From Vanessa cardui (taxonomy: Eukaryota; Arthropoda; Insecta; Lepidoptera; Nymphalidae), in NCBI RefSeq assembly GCF_905220365.1, contig NC_061140.1, positions 9,736,501 through 9,800,500 on the forward strand: 64,000 nt of DNA, written 5' to 3'. Position numbers and translations under genes: made by a program. Positions 24,687 to 34,912 of this stretch are shown one piece after another (the stretch's first letter is position 1; every line of letters begins with the position of its first letter). A model generated the notes under the pieces. The model was not told where the DNA came from, did not search any database, and saw nothing but the letters and a program-made list of their open reading frames with translations.

Positions 24687-25039
24687 ATAATATTCGATTA
24701 TGATAATTACATGAACATAACCACGCTCCGGAAGGTGATTCAAATATCCAAGTAACCCATAAATAAAAGATTCGACCGAGTATTGCTAACGTGCTCCTCA
24801 GAATTGTTCCGTTCCCTCCCGTTCCCTTTATTTGTCATGGTTCCTATACTCAGAACCTTACAAAACTTTCACCAAACTACCTTTAAAGTATGTCCTTTAT
24901 AATTTTAAAAGAATCATCAAAATTGTGCCAACCAATTTTGAGTTATTCACCTATTTATCGCGCACATACATAATGCAAATTTAAGACTTATGTCGTTTTC
25001 ATAGGGATACCATCATCGGAAAAAAATAAAAAAAAAATG

Positions 25040-25193
25040 GGACCCCACGGGAAGCACTACCTTTCAAACAAAAAAAAAATTATCAAAATCGGTCCACCCA
25101 GTAAAAAGTTATGAGGTAACAAACATAAAAAAAAAAAAAAAAAATAAAATACAGACGAATTGATAACCTCCTCCTTTTTGAAGTCGGTTGAAA
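25040..25193 (+). repeat. dispersed repeat ending in GAAGTCGGTT, second copy
   Basis: Shares the CTTTCAAACAAAAAAA, AAAATCGGTCCA, A-rich tract and CCTCCTCCTTTTT-GAAGTCGGTT order with 60480-60837. Confidence 0.6.
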
Positions 25194-25260
25194 AAACGTA
25201 TACGTTGTGCCAGGAAATATAGAAGCGAAACGTAAAGTATGAAATATTTAGGTTACTTAC

Positions 25261-25320
25261 AATATTCGACGACACCACCAAAGCAAAGAGTAGAAACTTT
25301 TTGATTTATTAATTTTAGCA
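25261..25320 (-). promoter_or_regulatory. candidate 5' UTR exon of paralogue A
   Basis: Paralogue A appears to have an acceptor at 21196-21195, six nt before its ATG. On the minus strand a strong donor, GTAAGTAACC, starts at 25260, which would give a 4-kb leader intron comparable with the 3.3-kb one of paralogue B. No transcript evidence; the upstream limit is arbitrary. Confidence 0.25.
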
Positions 25321-25883
25321 AAGTAACACAATTATATACACTTAATGCTAATATTCGTCTGTTTGGAATTCAACACGAAACAGTCATGCAAACATTAAAA
25401 ACATCAAACAACTGTTTAAACATCCGCAGTCTCGTATAATATATCTGTTTAATCATTGAACTTTTATAATATAACGTGATAAACTCAACAACAGATATAT
25501 AATTCGTAGATATAAAACTATATGCCTACATATTCTTTTACAAATACATAATTCTGATTACTTCAAAAGTGTTTACATTTTTAGAGAGTACATGATTACA
25601 GCCGGTATGTGTAAGTAAATATGTCAATCGGTTCCCACTTAATATTTAACTATTCCTATTAGGGACCTATTAGATTTTGGAAACTAGATTAAATAGGAAA
25701 AAAACATGATAATATTCCCCTATCAGCGGTGGCGGAAACGACAATACAAAAAAAAACAGTTTAAAGTACATGGAAATATTTTAGGTATTTAATGTATTAT
25801 AATAAGGTAAGCTTATCTGCCAGTTTTCATAGAAAAAAGAACCCTAAGATTGGTTTTATTTAAAAGACAATGGTTAGATTATA

Positions 25884-25914
25884 TACATCTTAACCGATGA
25901 TTACGGGTTCAAAA
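25884..25914 (+). mobile_element. SINE-1, left part, split by a LINE remnant
   Basis: ATCTTAACCGATGATTACGG plus B box GGGTTCAAA. The copy resumes at 26160. Confidence 0.75.
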
Positions 25915-26155
25915 TACCGGGTACGGTTTCATTTTTGTCGTAGAACCGATAACCGTTGGGGAAAACGTGTTCTAGAGTGGAGACCTCGTCTCGGCAAACG
26001 TAGTGTAGGACGTCCTCACGCACGGTGGAGTGACGATATACGCAAGGCGGTTGGCAGGTGTTAGATGCGAGTACCCGTAGAAAGACCACAAAGTGGCGTG
26101 CACTTGGAGAGGCCTATGTCGAGCAGTGGACAAAAACGGGCTGGTGATGATAAAA
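25915..26155 (+). pseudogene. 3' remnant of an RTE-like LINE
   Basis: The plus strand encodes L-E-W-R-P-R-L-G-K-R-S-V-G-R-P and R-W-S-D-D-I-R-K, a stop, then W-R-A-L-G-E-A-Y-V-E-Q-W-T. This is the C-terminal end typical of insect RTE-type reverse transcriptases. Only the last 70-80 codons remain. It lies between two halves of a SINE-1 copy. Confidence 0.75.
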
Positions 26156-26159
26156 TGTC

Positions 26160-26345
26160 TTTATAATTCATCTGGTGCTCGGCGGGGAAAGACAACACCA
26201 CGAGGAAATCTGCATGTCTCTAATTTCACCAAAACTCTGTCACGTGACTCCACCAACCTTTATTAGAGCAGCCTGGTGGTATATGCTTCTAATCTTCTTC
26301 TCAATGGGAGAGAAAGCCTTAGCCCAGCAGTGAGAAATTTACAGG
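26160..26345 (+). mobile_element. SINE-1, right part
   Basis: TTATAATTCATCTGGTGCTC to AGCCCAGCAGTGAGAAATTT; continues the head at 25884-25914. Confidence 0.75.
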
Positions 26346-26508
26346 AACAAACAAACAAGCTAACAGGCTGTTAGTATTATTAATTTTAATGTAAAATTTT
26401 TTGTTCATTTATTTCTTCAAAATTACCTATCAACATGGAACGCAAGCAACACCAACACGTACAAATTCTCATATCCATAGATAATACATATATATACTGA
26501 AACTCATA

Positions 26509-26554
26509 TCGCGCCGAGCGCTCCAACAGGGAGTATGTATCGCTCGGCGTCGCG
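26509..26554. repeat. GC-rich hairpin in AT-rich DNA
   Basis: TCGCGCCGAGCG and CGCTCGGCGTCGCG face each other across about 20 bp. Confidence 0.6.
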
Positions 26555-27067
26555 TACTAAAGCCCACAAACGCATATCCATATCGTACGTAAACTGCCTC
26601 TTGGTACAGAATACATACAAATAAAGCGCTGCTAGACTTTTTAATCTCAATTATTTAAGCTTTTTATTTAAAAAAATGTCTTTCTTATGAAATATATTTT
26701 AACCGACTATAAAAAAAGTGTTCTCAAATCAATTGTATTTTGAATGTAATTAATTATGTTTTGTTATGTGGTGTATGAACTAAATATTACTTCAGTATTT
26801 TTTATGATTACGTACGTACATACATAATATGTCATTTGATTTTCTATACAATTTAAAAAGAATAATAAACATATAGATGACTGTTACTAGTTTTTTACTA
26901 GTTGTTCTTATATACACATACGAAGTGACATGCAATAAAAATATCAGTAAGTAGAAAATGAGAAGTGGCAATAGGCTATTTGACTGGTTTTTAAAATCCA
27001 TTTTATATTATTTAGTAGAAGTTAAGGAACCCAGTAAAATTTGATTTTTTTATTTCTAGTAGGTACA

Positions 27068-27178
27068 TGGTAGATATAGGACACAAGTGAAACGCGCTGT
27101 AGCTCATTACGCACTGACTTTATTGGCGCTCATCTGTGGTGACGCAGCACGCACCTATATATACTTATTTATCTACTA
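27068..27178 (-). repeat. 3' LTR of the mag-like element
   Basis: 111 bp, same sequence as the 5' LTR. It is preceded in element orientation by a purine tract and followed by the target duplication GTACA. Confidence 0.93.
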
Positions 27179-27192
27179 TTTCCTCCCCCCTT
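27179..27192 (-). other. polypurine tract of the mag-like element
   Basis: An all-purine run (AAGGGGGGAGGAAA on the minus strand) lies directly against the 3' LTR, where plus-strand DNA priming is expected. Confidence 0.8.
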
Positions 27193-27211
27193 ATTTGACA
27201 ATTATTTTTAT

Positions 27212-30200
27212 CTAAAAATATTTTTTATAGTTTACTCTAGGAATATTTCTCAAAACCATCTTAGTTTGCGTCCTCGTCGAGGGAACTGATGCAAGTTTCA
27301 CATCACTTCGGTGTTGATTTTCCTCCTCACTTCGATTACTGTTCCCCGGTTGAACCAGTTGGTTTTTAGACACATTCCTTGACAAAACAATTTGATTTTT
27401 GTGTTTTTTAACATTAATACCTTCACAAGTCTTTATTAAGTATAACACTTTACCCAACTGTTTGATAATAGTACCTTTACACCACACATATCTATTTTTA
27501 TTTATAAAAGATTTAAACATCACTACATCGTCTGGTTTAAAATTAGTTCTTAATTTTCCGCCGTGATATTTAGTCTGCAAGCACTGTTTGTTTTGAACAT
27601 GATTATTCAGACGAGGGGACGAAGGCGACGGATGAGGAATTAAAAGATCTAGTATTGACCTCAGTTGACGACCGAATACCAGTTTCGCGGGAGACACCCC
27701 CGTTGTACTATGCACAGAATTCCGATAGTCGAATAAATATTTTAATAACCTATTATTCATATCTTGCGCATTTTCACCTAGCAACAAAGCTGTTTTTATG
27801 CCCTTTTTCACTATTTTAACATAAGTCTCTGCTTGGCCGTTACTGGAGGGATGGTATGCCGGCGAGGTCAAGTGACATATTCCGTTTAATTTACAAAATG
27901 CATTAAACTCCTCAGATGTAAATGAAGTGCCGTTATCGCTCACGATTGTTTGAGGTACCCCGAACCTAGACATGAATTCACATAATTTACTAATAACCGA
28001 TCCCGATGTTATATTGTTATTCATATTAAAACACTCAACCCACTTACTGTAAGCATCAACTATTACAAAAAACATTTTATTCTGAATTGGTCCAAGGAAA
28101 TCTATATGAATTCTATTGAATGGTTGTGTCGGATACGGCCAGGGCGCCGGCGGAGCGCGGGGTGGCGATTGCCGCATACTAATGCATGTTGAACAATCTC
28201 CGATCATTTTTTCTATCGCTTCATCAATTCCCGGAAACCAAAATCTAGAACGGGCCTCCGCCTTAGTTTTTACTATACCTAAATGTGACTTGTGTAATTC
28301 TAATAATATGTGTTTACGTAAATTTTCTGGAATAACTACCTTATGCCCCCGCATTAAAATTCCATTTTCTAATGATAACTGCAACCTACATTTAAAATAT
28401 GGTAATAAATTACAATCATAAACTTTCCGAGGCCAACCCTTAAAGACATAATCACTAACTTGAGTGAGTACCGGGTCATTTTTAGTCTCATGTTTTAACT
28501 GATCTAATGTCACCGGTAAACATCCTTCTAAAATAAAATTGACGTATGTAGCCGTCTCGTTCCATCCACGTACACTACCGGCGTCTTCGCGAGTTCCTCC
28601 CGGACTAATACTCGCAGCTCCGTCGGTCGACGCCGCTGCTGTCGCCGGCCGAATCCCGCGCGATAAGAAATCTGCACTATTGTTGGCGCTTTTGACATAC
28701 TCAATGGTGTAGTTATATGCTGACAAAAATATTGCATACCTTTGCAACCTATTTGCAGACACCTCTGGAATACCCCTATGGGAACCGAAAATTGAAATAA
28801 GCGGCTTGTGGTCGGTTCTTAATATAAACGGCTCGGATCTAGCATATAAATATTGATGAAACCGGCGTACCCCAAAGATTATAGCCGTGGCTTCTTTTTG
28901 TATTTGAGAATACTTTTTTTCAGCTGAGTTTAGCGTTCGTGAAGCGAACGAAACTGGACGTTCTAAGCCGTCGGCTCCGACCTGCGATAACACCGCCCCT
29001 AGCCCGTAAGGTGAAGCGTCCACCGTTAATATGATTTTTGCGGTTGAATCAAAATGAGCTAATACGTTTTCTGAAGTTAAAAATGTTTTTACTTCCAAAA
29101 ACGCCCTTTCGTGTTGCGGGGACCACGACCATTTAGCTCCTTTTTTTAATAAATCATACAGAGGGGCTAAGTGCGTGGATGCATTGGGTACAAAATTCCT
29201 ATAATAATTAATTAAACCTAAAAACGACTGTAATTCTTTTAAATTTTTAGGGACTGCAGCTTCTAAAATTGCTTTAACTTTTTCTGACGATTTCCTTATC
29301 CCGTTTTTATCAATTATATATCCGAGATAATTTATTTCATTTTTGAAAAATTCACATTTCTCTTTTCTTAAAGTTAAGCCCGAATCTTTTAATCTATCGA
29401 AAACTAATTTTAACCTAGCCCAATGTTCCACCTTGTCTTTTCCTGTAATAAGGATATCATCCAAAAAGCAAAGTACGCCATCTATCCCCGATAAAATACT
29501 TTCCATGGCCCTCTGAAATATGGCGGGGGCCGAAGACAACCCGAACACAAGCCGTTTAAATTTAAATAACCCTTTGTGTGTGTTTATACAAGTGACATGT
29601 TTATCATCTAGCAATTCGAACTGATTATACGCTGAAGACATGTCTAATTTTGAAAATTGTTCCCCACCATGTAATCGTGTAAATAGTTCTTGTATAGTCG
29701 GTAAAGGATATTTCTCCACTAATAACTGTTTGTTTAACGTTTGTGAATAATCAGCGCATAGACGAACCGTACCGTTATGTTTTAACACCGGCACAATAGG
29801 TGACGCGTATTCCGAGAACTCGACGGGCTCGATGACCTTGATCTGCAATAAACGGCTTATTTCTTTATCTATTTTATCCCTTAACGCAAACGGAACCGGC
29901 CTGGCTTTCATAAAAACTGGTTTTGCATTTTCTTTCAAGTGCAATTTTATTTTATATTTATTAAAACAACCTAATTCGTCGGTAAAAATATCCGAGTATT
30001 TTTTTAAAAATGATTGCAATTCCGATTCCGGTACCGACGACACATGATAACAACCGTTAATTGGTGATAATTCTAAATTAAATTTTGAAATAAAATCGCG
30101 ACCAAGCAATGGCGGCCCTCCATTTTGTATGACATAGAAATCTAATACGTTTGTTTTATTGTTGTATGTCACTGGTAACCTAGCTATACCTAAACTTTGA

Positions 30201-31180
30201 ATTAAGCCTCCGTTATAACTGATAAGCTTTTTGTTGGTAGGAATTAAAGTAACACTGTTAAAATAAGAATAATAAGTTTTATCTGATATAGCGGTTACAG
30301 ACGACCCACTATCAATTTGAAATTTTAATAAAATATTATTGATAGATATTGTTTCGGTCATAGGCCCCCCGTTATTACTGCGAATATTAAAAAACTCACC
30401 GTCGTCACCCTCGTTCACCTCATCTGAGTCTACGTAATTGACTTTTTTACACATTCGGTGCAGGTGACCCTTATTATTGCACTTCTTACACCGGTAATTT
30501 ACAAAGCGACACTCACTAGATTTGTGATTCTTTCGACCACACACGGAACACTTATCACCGTCACTACGATTGGTGCGGCCCTTTGTCATTTTAAACAAAG
30601 GGTCAACGCTGACTCCTTCTGCTGTGCCTGCTGCCGTAGTCGCCATGCGTGCACACCGCACGCCCTCCGCCAGGTCAACCGCCTTTGCCATCGACAACTC
30701 CCCGATTTCCATTGCGAAGAGTTTTTCTTTTTCGGTACCCGGAAGCATCCCCATCACAAATTTGTCTAGCAAAGCTTCTTCTAAATTCTTGAAACTGCAA
30801 TGGCTCGCTAGACCTCGTAACCGCGCCGCCCACTGCGCATGCGACTCCCCCGGTCGCTGCGACGCCGCGTAAAAGTGATGACGTTCTGCAAACCCGCAGC
30901 GCTTTGGAGTAAAATGTACATCCAAAACTCGTACAATTTCCACATAACTCACTGCGTCAAGAGTTTTTGGAAAAACGAGATTGCTGGCCAGTTGATAAGT
31001 GCTCTCGTCGAATGCGCTGAGCAATATGGCGCGCCTTTTAAGACCTCCTTTGTCCGATTCACCATCGATGTCATTTGCCACGAACCACTGCTGGAGTCGA
31101 CTTTTATATGTGACCCAATCTTGATGCTGATGATTAAATGTAGTTATATTTCCAAAAAACGGCTTTGAATTGGAAAACAT
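27212..31180 (-). CDS. Gag-Pol polyprotein of the mag-like retrotransposon
   Basis: One unbroken frame carries Gag and Pol. It is open from 31297, inside the 5' LTR; the likely start is the ATG at 31180, giving about 1322 aa, while the 31297 start would give 1361. Positions below count from 31297. Two CCHC zinc knuckles lie near residues 250-290. The aspartic protease has an F-x-I-D-S-G core near 329. Reverse transcriptase has F-L-D-D near 611. RNase H has T-V-D-A-S near 757. Integrase has an HHCC zinc finger near 1000-1035 and the DDE residues in HIDFLG (about 1066), SDNGTSF (about 1119) and NGQAE (about 1152). Roles: capsid, polyprotein cleavage, cDNA synthesis and chromosomal insertion. 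No stop or frameshift separates gag from pol. No chromodomain was recognised at the C-terminus. Confidence 0.95.
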   Translation of the reverse strand: MFSNSKPFFGNITTFNHQHQDWVTYKSRLQQWFVANDIDGESDKGGLKRRAILLSAFDESTYQLASNLVFPKTLDAVSYVEIVRVLDVHFTPKRCGFAERHHFYAASQRPGESHAQWAARLRGLASHCSFKNLEEALLDKFVMGMLPGTEKEKLFAMEIGELSMAKAVDLAEGVRCARMATTAAGTAEGVSVDPLFKMTKGRTNRSDGDKCSVCGRKNHKSSECRFVNYRCKKCNNKGHLHRMCKKVNYVDSDEVNEGDDGEFFNIRSNNGGPMTETISINNILLKFQIDSGSSVTAISDKTYYSYFNSVTLIPTNKKLISYNGGLIQSLGIARLPVTYNNKTNVLDFYVIQNGGPPLLGRDFISKFNLELSPINGCYHVSSVPESELQSFLKKYSDIFTDELGCFNKYKIKLHLKENAKPVFMKARPVPFALRDKIDKEISRLLQIKVIEPVEFSEYASPIVPVLKHNGTVRLCADYSQTLNKQLLVEKYPLPTIQELFTRLHGGEQFSKLDMSSAYNQFELLDDKHVTCINTHKGLFKFKRLVFGLSSAPAIFQRAMESILSGIDGVLCFLDDILITGKDKVEHWARLKLVFDRLKDSGLTLRKEKCEFFKNEINYLGYIIDKNGIRKSSEKVKAILEAAVPKNLKELQSFLGLINYYRNFVPNASTHLAPLYDLLKKGAKWSWSPQHERAFLEVKTFLTSENVLAHFDSTAKIILTVDASPYGLGAVLSQVGADGLERPVSFASRTLNSAEKKYSQIQKEATAIIFGVRRFHQYLYARSEPFILRTDHKPLISIFGSHRGIPEVSANRLQRYAIFLSAYNYTIEYVKSANNSADFLSRGIRPATAAASTDGAASISPGGTREDAGSVRGWNETATYVNFILEGCLPVTLDQLKHETKNDPVLTQVSDYVFKGWPRKVYDCNLLPYFKCRLQLSLENGILMRGHKVVIPENLRKHILLELHKSHLGIVKTKAEARSRFWFPGIDEAIEKMIGDCSTCISMRQSPPRAPPAPWPYPTQPFNRIHIDFLGPIQNKMFFVIVDAYSKWVECFNMNNNITSGSVISKLCEFMSRFGVPQTIVSDNGTSFTSEEFNAFCKLNGICHLTSPAYHPSSNGQAETYVKIVKKGIKTALLLGENAQDMNNRLLKYLFDYRNSVHSTTGVSPAKLVFGRQLRSILDLLIPHPSPSSPRLNNHVQNKQCLQTKYHGGKLRTNFKPDDVVMFKSFINKNRYVWCKGTIIKQLGKVLYLIKTCEGINVKKHKNQIVLSRNVSKNQLVQPGNSNRSEEENQHRSDVKLASVPSTRTQTKMVLRNIPRVNYKKYF

Positions 31181-31238
31181 TTTAATCCGCCTCAATTCCT
31201 TTGTTCGTTTTTTATTTTTCGCTTTGTGGGTAGATGTT

Positions 31239-31249
31239 CCTCGTCGCCA
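31239..31249 (-). other. primer-binding site, tRNA-Ser type
   Basis: One base inside the 5' LTR the minus strand reads TGGCGACGAGG. This matches the complement of a tRNA 3' end whose acceptor stem begins GACGAGG, as in animal tRNA-Ser(GCT). The tRNA identity rests on recall, not a search. Confidence 0.65.
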
Positions 31250-31250
31250 C

Positions 31251-31361
31251 TGGTAGATATAGGACACAAGTGAAACGCGCTGTAGCTCATTACGCACTGA
31301 CTTTATTGGCGCTCATCTGTGGTGACGCAGCACGCACCTATATATACTTATTTATCTACTA
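31251..31361 (-). repeat. 5' LTR of the mag-like element
   Basis: 111 bp; in element orientation it starts TAGTAGAT and ends ATCTACCA, an imperfect inverted pair. Identical to the 3' LTR at 27068-27178. Confidence 0.93.
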
Positions 31362-31983
31362 GTACATATTTGCCAAAAAATATCATATTAAAAATTCCAT
31401 ATTTAAATAGCGCGCAAAAACGCTACTTGGGCAATATGGCGCTGCAATGGGGTCGGTGACGTCACTTTCTTGTATTTTAATCTGTGATACATATAGTATA
31501 GAAAAGCAAGGTTAACAAGAAAGTGACTTTATCGCGGCCAATCAGGAGCGTTTTGTGTCATGTGACAAACGTTTGAAAAAATGCAATTTTATTTATGGAT
31601 TTTTGAATAAATTAAGTATTATTTACGTTACTTACGTTAGTAAATAACCATTTTAAACTCATAATATACACTGATAACAATAATTCACAATTTATTTTTC
31701 GCATTGTCAGATAGCCTATTAAAAAAGAGCGCTTAGTGCCAAAAATGATTATAAGTTATAACAGCTATATACATTAAGTGCCAAGCACATTTTTACAAAT
31801 TCTACCGATACCTTTTTTACTTTAACAAACAAGGTCATTTTTTATTTATAAGTATTAAGTATTTAAAATAAAATTAAAAGGGCTGAAGCAGCAAATGAAA
31901 TCCCATCAATGATTATTATAAATATTGATGATGACATGACTAAAATCCAATTACAGAACGAAAATATTTAGGAACTTTCCGAG

Positions 31984-32365
31984 CAGTGCCGTAAATAGCT
32001 TTTTCTTCGCCCTGTGCGAACTATAATTGCGCCCTATTTAAGCAGACCCTTTGCCTATGTTACTGTCTCACTCACTAAAACTTAAAGCCAGGTTCACTAC
32101 TGCATATGCGTTGCCCATTAACGATAAATATTAAACACAAAATATACGCTCGTGCTCTGCCAAAAAAATGAGCGCGATGTATGTTTTTAATGATACTAGC
32201 ATGTAAGTACGTTTGTATTGGAATCGAGTACTAGGGGCTCAGCGGAATCTTAACAAGAGCAAAACGAAAAAACAATAATTCTGCCCAGTCTGTCTATTCT
32301 TGCGCCCCCCGAGAGTCTACGCCCTGTGCCTGGGCAGCGGTGGCACCGCTCTATTTACGCCACTG
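31984..32365. mobile_element. hAT-like non-autonomous element with perfect TSD
   Basis: 382 bp with inverted ends CAGTGCCGTAAATAG and CTATTTACGCCACTG, flanked on both sides by the 8-bp duplication TTTCCGAG (31976-31983 and 32366-32373). No transposase. Confidence 0.9.
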
Positions 32366-32373
32366 TTTCCGAG

Positions 32374-33570
32374 AATTATTGTTTTAATACTGATAAACAA
32401 CCAGTGTTTATTCGTCTTAAAAATCCGAGAGAAAAAAATATTTAAATTGAAACTTTTTTAAATTAATTTTAAAAGCTGCATTTTTGACTTATTTTGAAAA
32501 AAACACAATGCACATGCATGATTTACCTCAGTAAATCATTGCAAAAAGTAACCTCTTTCACCCTTTAAAGGTATACGTAGAATTACAAATGAGTAATAAC
32601 CCCGTATAATATGAACTCTTTAATTACATTTTTAAATTATCCGTCGCCTAATCATAGAGAAATTCCTATATATTTAAAATGCGACTACTAGTGTAGTGAC
32701 ATCTAGCGAGTTTCCATAAAACAACATAGCGACCAGTGCTGCCAGCGTACCAAGCTATTCTTTTTATTTTTAGCTCATTATTTGAATACATCTTTTTCAT
32801 TTACAATTGTAATAATAGATAATATTTTGGTCAAATTTACTATTATTGATAATTCTAAAAACAATCTTTTATTCGTTAAAAAATTGAATTAATTCTTTGG
32901 CCTTTTTTAATAATTCTGATTGCAGCAGGGTATCATTTCTTGTTACATTCCGTTGTTCTTGTTTTCGTTCAATCAAAATCACTATATAATAAATTACATA
33001 CCGTATTGACAAGATAATACCTAAATGGGAAGTGAACTTTACTCATTGTGATCTATTAAATATAAAAGCTTTATATAAATGATACGTGTATTAAAATTAT
33101 TTCTTTATTTTTGATTTAGTCACTCAACAGTTGATTGTAATCTATGGTCATTGACAGTAAAACAACAATTAAAGTTTATGCATTGTTAAGATTGATTTTG
33201 ATTGTAAATTATCTAATACTATCGAAAGTAATTTACATTATACCAATAGAAAATAATTTGCCCACTAACAAATATTATATGGCACTTAAATAGCCAAAAA
33301 TAAACATATATACTAAAACGATCTATGTATTAAATTTATGCGGTATTAATTCATCAAATAATTTAAATATGCCCACATTTTAAATTAAAAACTGTTTTTG
33401 TAATTTTTTTCAATCAGATTATCGATCAAAGCATTCATACAATATATTTTCTACAAGACAAGACAACCAATTTAGTATAAAATCAACTCATTTAAATTAC
33501 ATTCACCTTGTGATTAACTAACGTCTAACGTCATTATGCCGGTCACCTAACCTACACAGTACAGACAGAG
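32374..33570. other. AT-rich upstream region of paralogue B
   Basis: No gene or clear repeat; probably contains promoter or enhancer sequence of paralogue B. Confidence 0.35.
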
Positions 33571-33574
33571 CATA

Positions 33575-33690
33575 GAGCAGTCAGTCACATAAAGCTCTGA
33601 GGGGTATACGTGTTGCAGCGCCATTATTTATTAATTTAGCTTACATTATCTGTATAGTGTAATCTGTTTACAAGTTTTGTTTTCATTTTG
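33575..33690 (+). promoter_or_regulatory. candidate 5' UTR exon and start region of paralogue B
   Basis: The coding start of paralogue B follows directly on a splice acceptor at 36998-37001, so a non-coding leader exon must lie upstream. The best donor seen is GTAAGTATTT beginning at 33691. Just upstream, TCAGTC near 33582 resembles an arthropod initiator and there is no obvious TATA box. Only the donor is well supported; the start point is a guess. Confidence 0.35.
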
Positions 33691-34724
33691 GTAAGTATTT
33701 CTTTTTTTCATGAAAAGCGATCCGTTTTTCTTTAGGTTATACTCGTAATAACAAATGATATATTAGTATTTATTTTTAAACTCTTATAGTTGGAGTTTCG
33801 TGGTATTAAAAGCATGTTTTATAATTGGGAAGCAAAACTATACATAAATATTATACAATTTTTTTTCCAAATTCTTGGTAGCAGATACCTGTAATTTGGT
33901 TCGTGTGCAAAACAAAACGATCGCATGTTCGATATTTGAAATAGAAAATCCAAATAAGATATTCTATTTGATAATAAATCTACAATTGAACTGTACTTAT
34001 AAGAATTATTGATAGCGTTTTATATGTATGTGAAATATAACAAATTATTTTCCTTTTTACATCTGAAGGTCATTTAGCGGGAATTCGTCATTGGCATTTC
34101 CATAACCTGATAGCACGATGTTATAAATAAATTATAGCTAAAATAATTAATTCTCTGTAGTTATTTAATTAACCCTTGACTTTAATCAAACAGTACCTAT
34201 ACATTAAAAATTGAATTGAAGTAAGACTCATTTAAATTTCAAATAGATTTTACTCAAAAAAATAATGTTGTTTATCATATAGATGAACTATCGATAAACA
34301 TTTTATAATACGAATAATAAACGGAATACATTACTTATACCTTGGCGCCAATTTTTAAGATTAAAAAATGAAAAACCTAATCCGAAATTACTTTCGTACC
34401 TACATAGTATTTGACAACACATCGATATAAAAATAACAATTGTGTCACTCTTGTAATTTATCGTAAACGAAATCGTCCGAATGTCGGGATTAAATGAGAT
34501 TAATTTAAACAAAATCTGTGATAAAGAAACATAGCAACATAGAATTTAATATTTCAGTAGTATCAAAATAAAATTATTAATGCCAAAGTAACCCAGTATG
34601 CTTGTTTTATTGTTTCCCTATTAACATTGAACCTATGATAGAAATGAATAGAAATATTCGACATATAGAAAGCCTAGACATTTCATAAGGACATAACAAT
34701 GAATTAACTTTTTTCTCATTATGG

Positions 34725-34912
34725 CCTAAGTAGGTGGACGGTCAAATGGACTATCTGATGGTAAGTCGTCAGTAGTCTTTTGAAATTTTAACCATTTCTA
34801 ACATCTCCAATGCGCCACCAACCTTAGGAACTGAAATGTTATGTTCCTTGTACATGAACTTCCATTAAAAACACTACCCAGACGTGCTTGCAGAAAGCAC
34901 TACCACATAAAT
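34725..34912 (+). mobile_element. Metulj-like SINE, diverged, in leader intron of paralogue B
   Basis: GGTGGACGGTCAAATGGACT, CTGATGGTAAGT and CCCAGACGTGCTTGCAGAAA. Confidence 0.65.

Larger units (their letters stand above)
27068..31361 (-). mobile_element. complete mag-like Ty3/gypsy LTR retrotransposon
   Basis: A 4294-bp element bounded by two 111-bp LTRs (27068-27178 and 31251-31361) that I find identical base for base, flanked by the 5-bp target duplication GTACA (27063-27067 and 31362-31366). Read on the minus strand the order is LTR, primer site, Gag-Pol, polypurine tract, LTR. There is no env-like frame. Very short LTRs, two CCHC knuckles and a tRNA-Ser primer site are features of the mag lineage first described in the silkworm; the assignment is inference. 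It lies between the two dehydrogenase paralogues and inside an older inverted-repeat element. Identical LTRs and an open frame point to recent insertion. Confidence 0.93.
26970..31720. mobile_element. older TIR element interrupted by the mag-like element (copy 1)
   Basis: The flanks 26970-27067 and 31362-31720 join into a roughly 450-bp repeat that matches, inverted, the second copy at 59429-60866. Its ends are near-perfect inverted repeats: ATAGGCTATTTGAC on the left and GTCAGATAGCCTAT on the right. It has no coding capacity, so it is probably a non-autonomous DNA transposon. The superfamily is not clear and no target duplication was convincing. Confidence 0.7.

Noticed and set aside
24640..24690. 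Helitron 3' end (CTAG)
   Set aside because: The terminal hairpin expected just before CTAG is not clear, so it was left as an unclassified repeat.
28116..31168. Several plus-strand frames of about 70-109 codons inside the LTR element
   Set aside because: They are antisense shadows of the Gag-Pol frame with no domain of their own.
27068..31361. Endogenous retrovirus with envelope gene
   Set aside because: After integrase there is only about 100 codons before the stop and the polypurine tract; no envelope-like frame exists.
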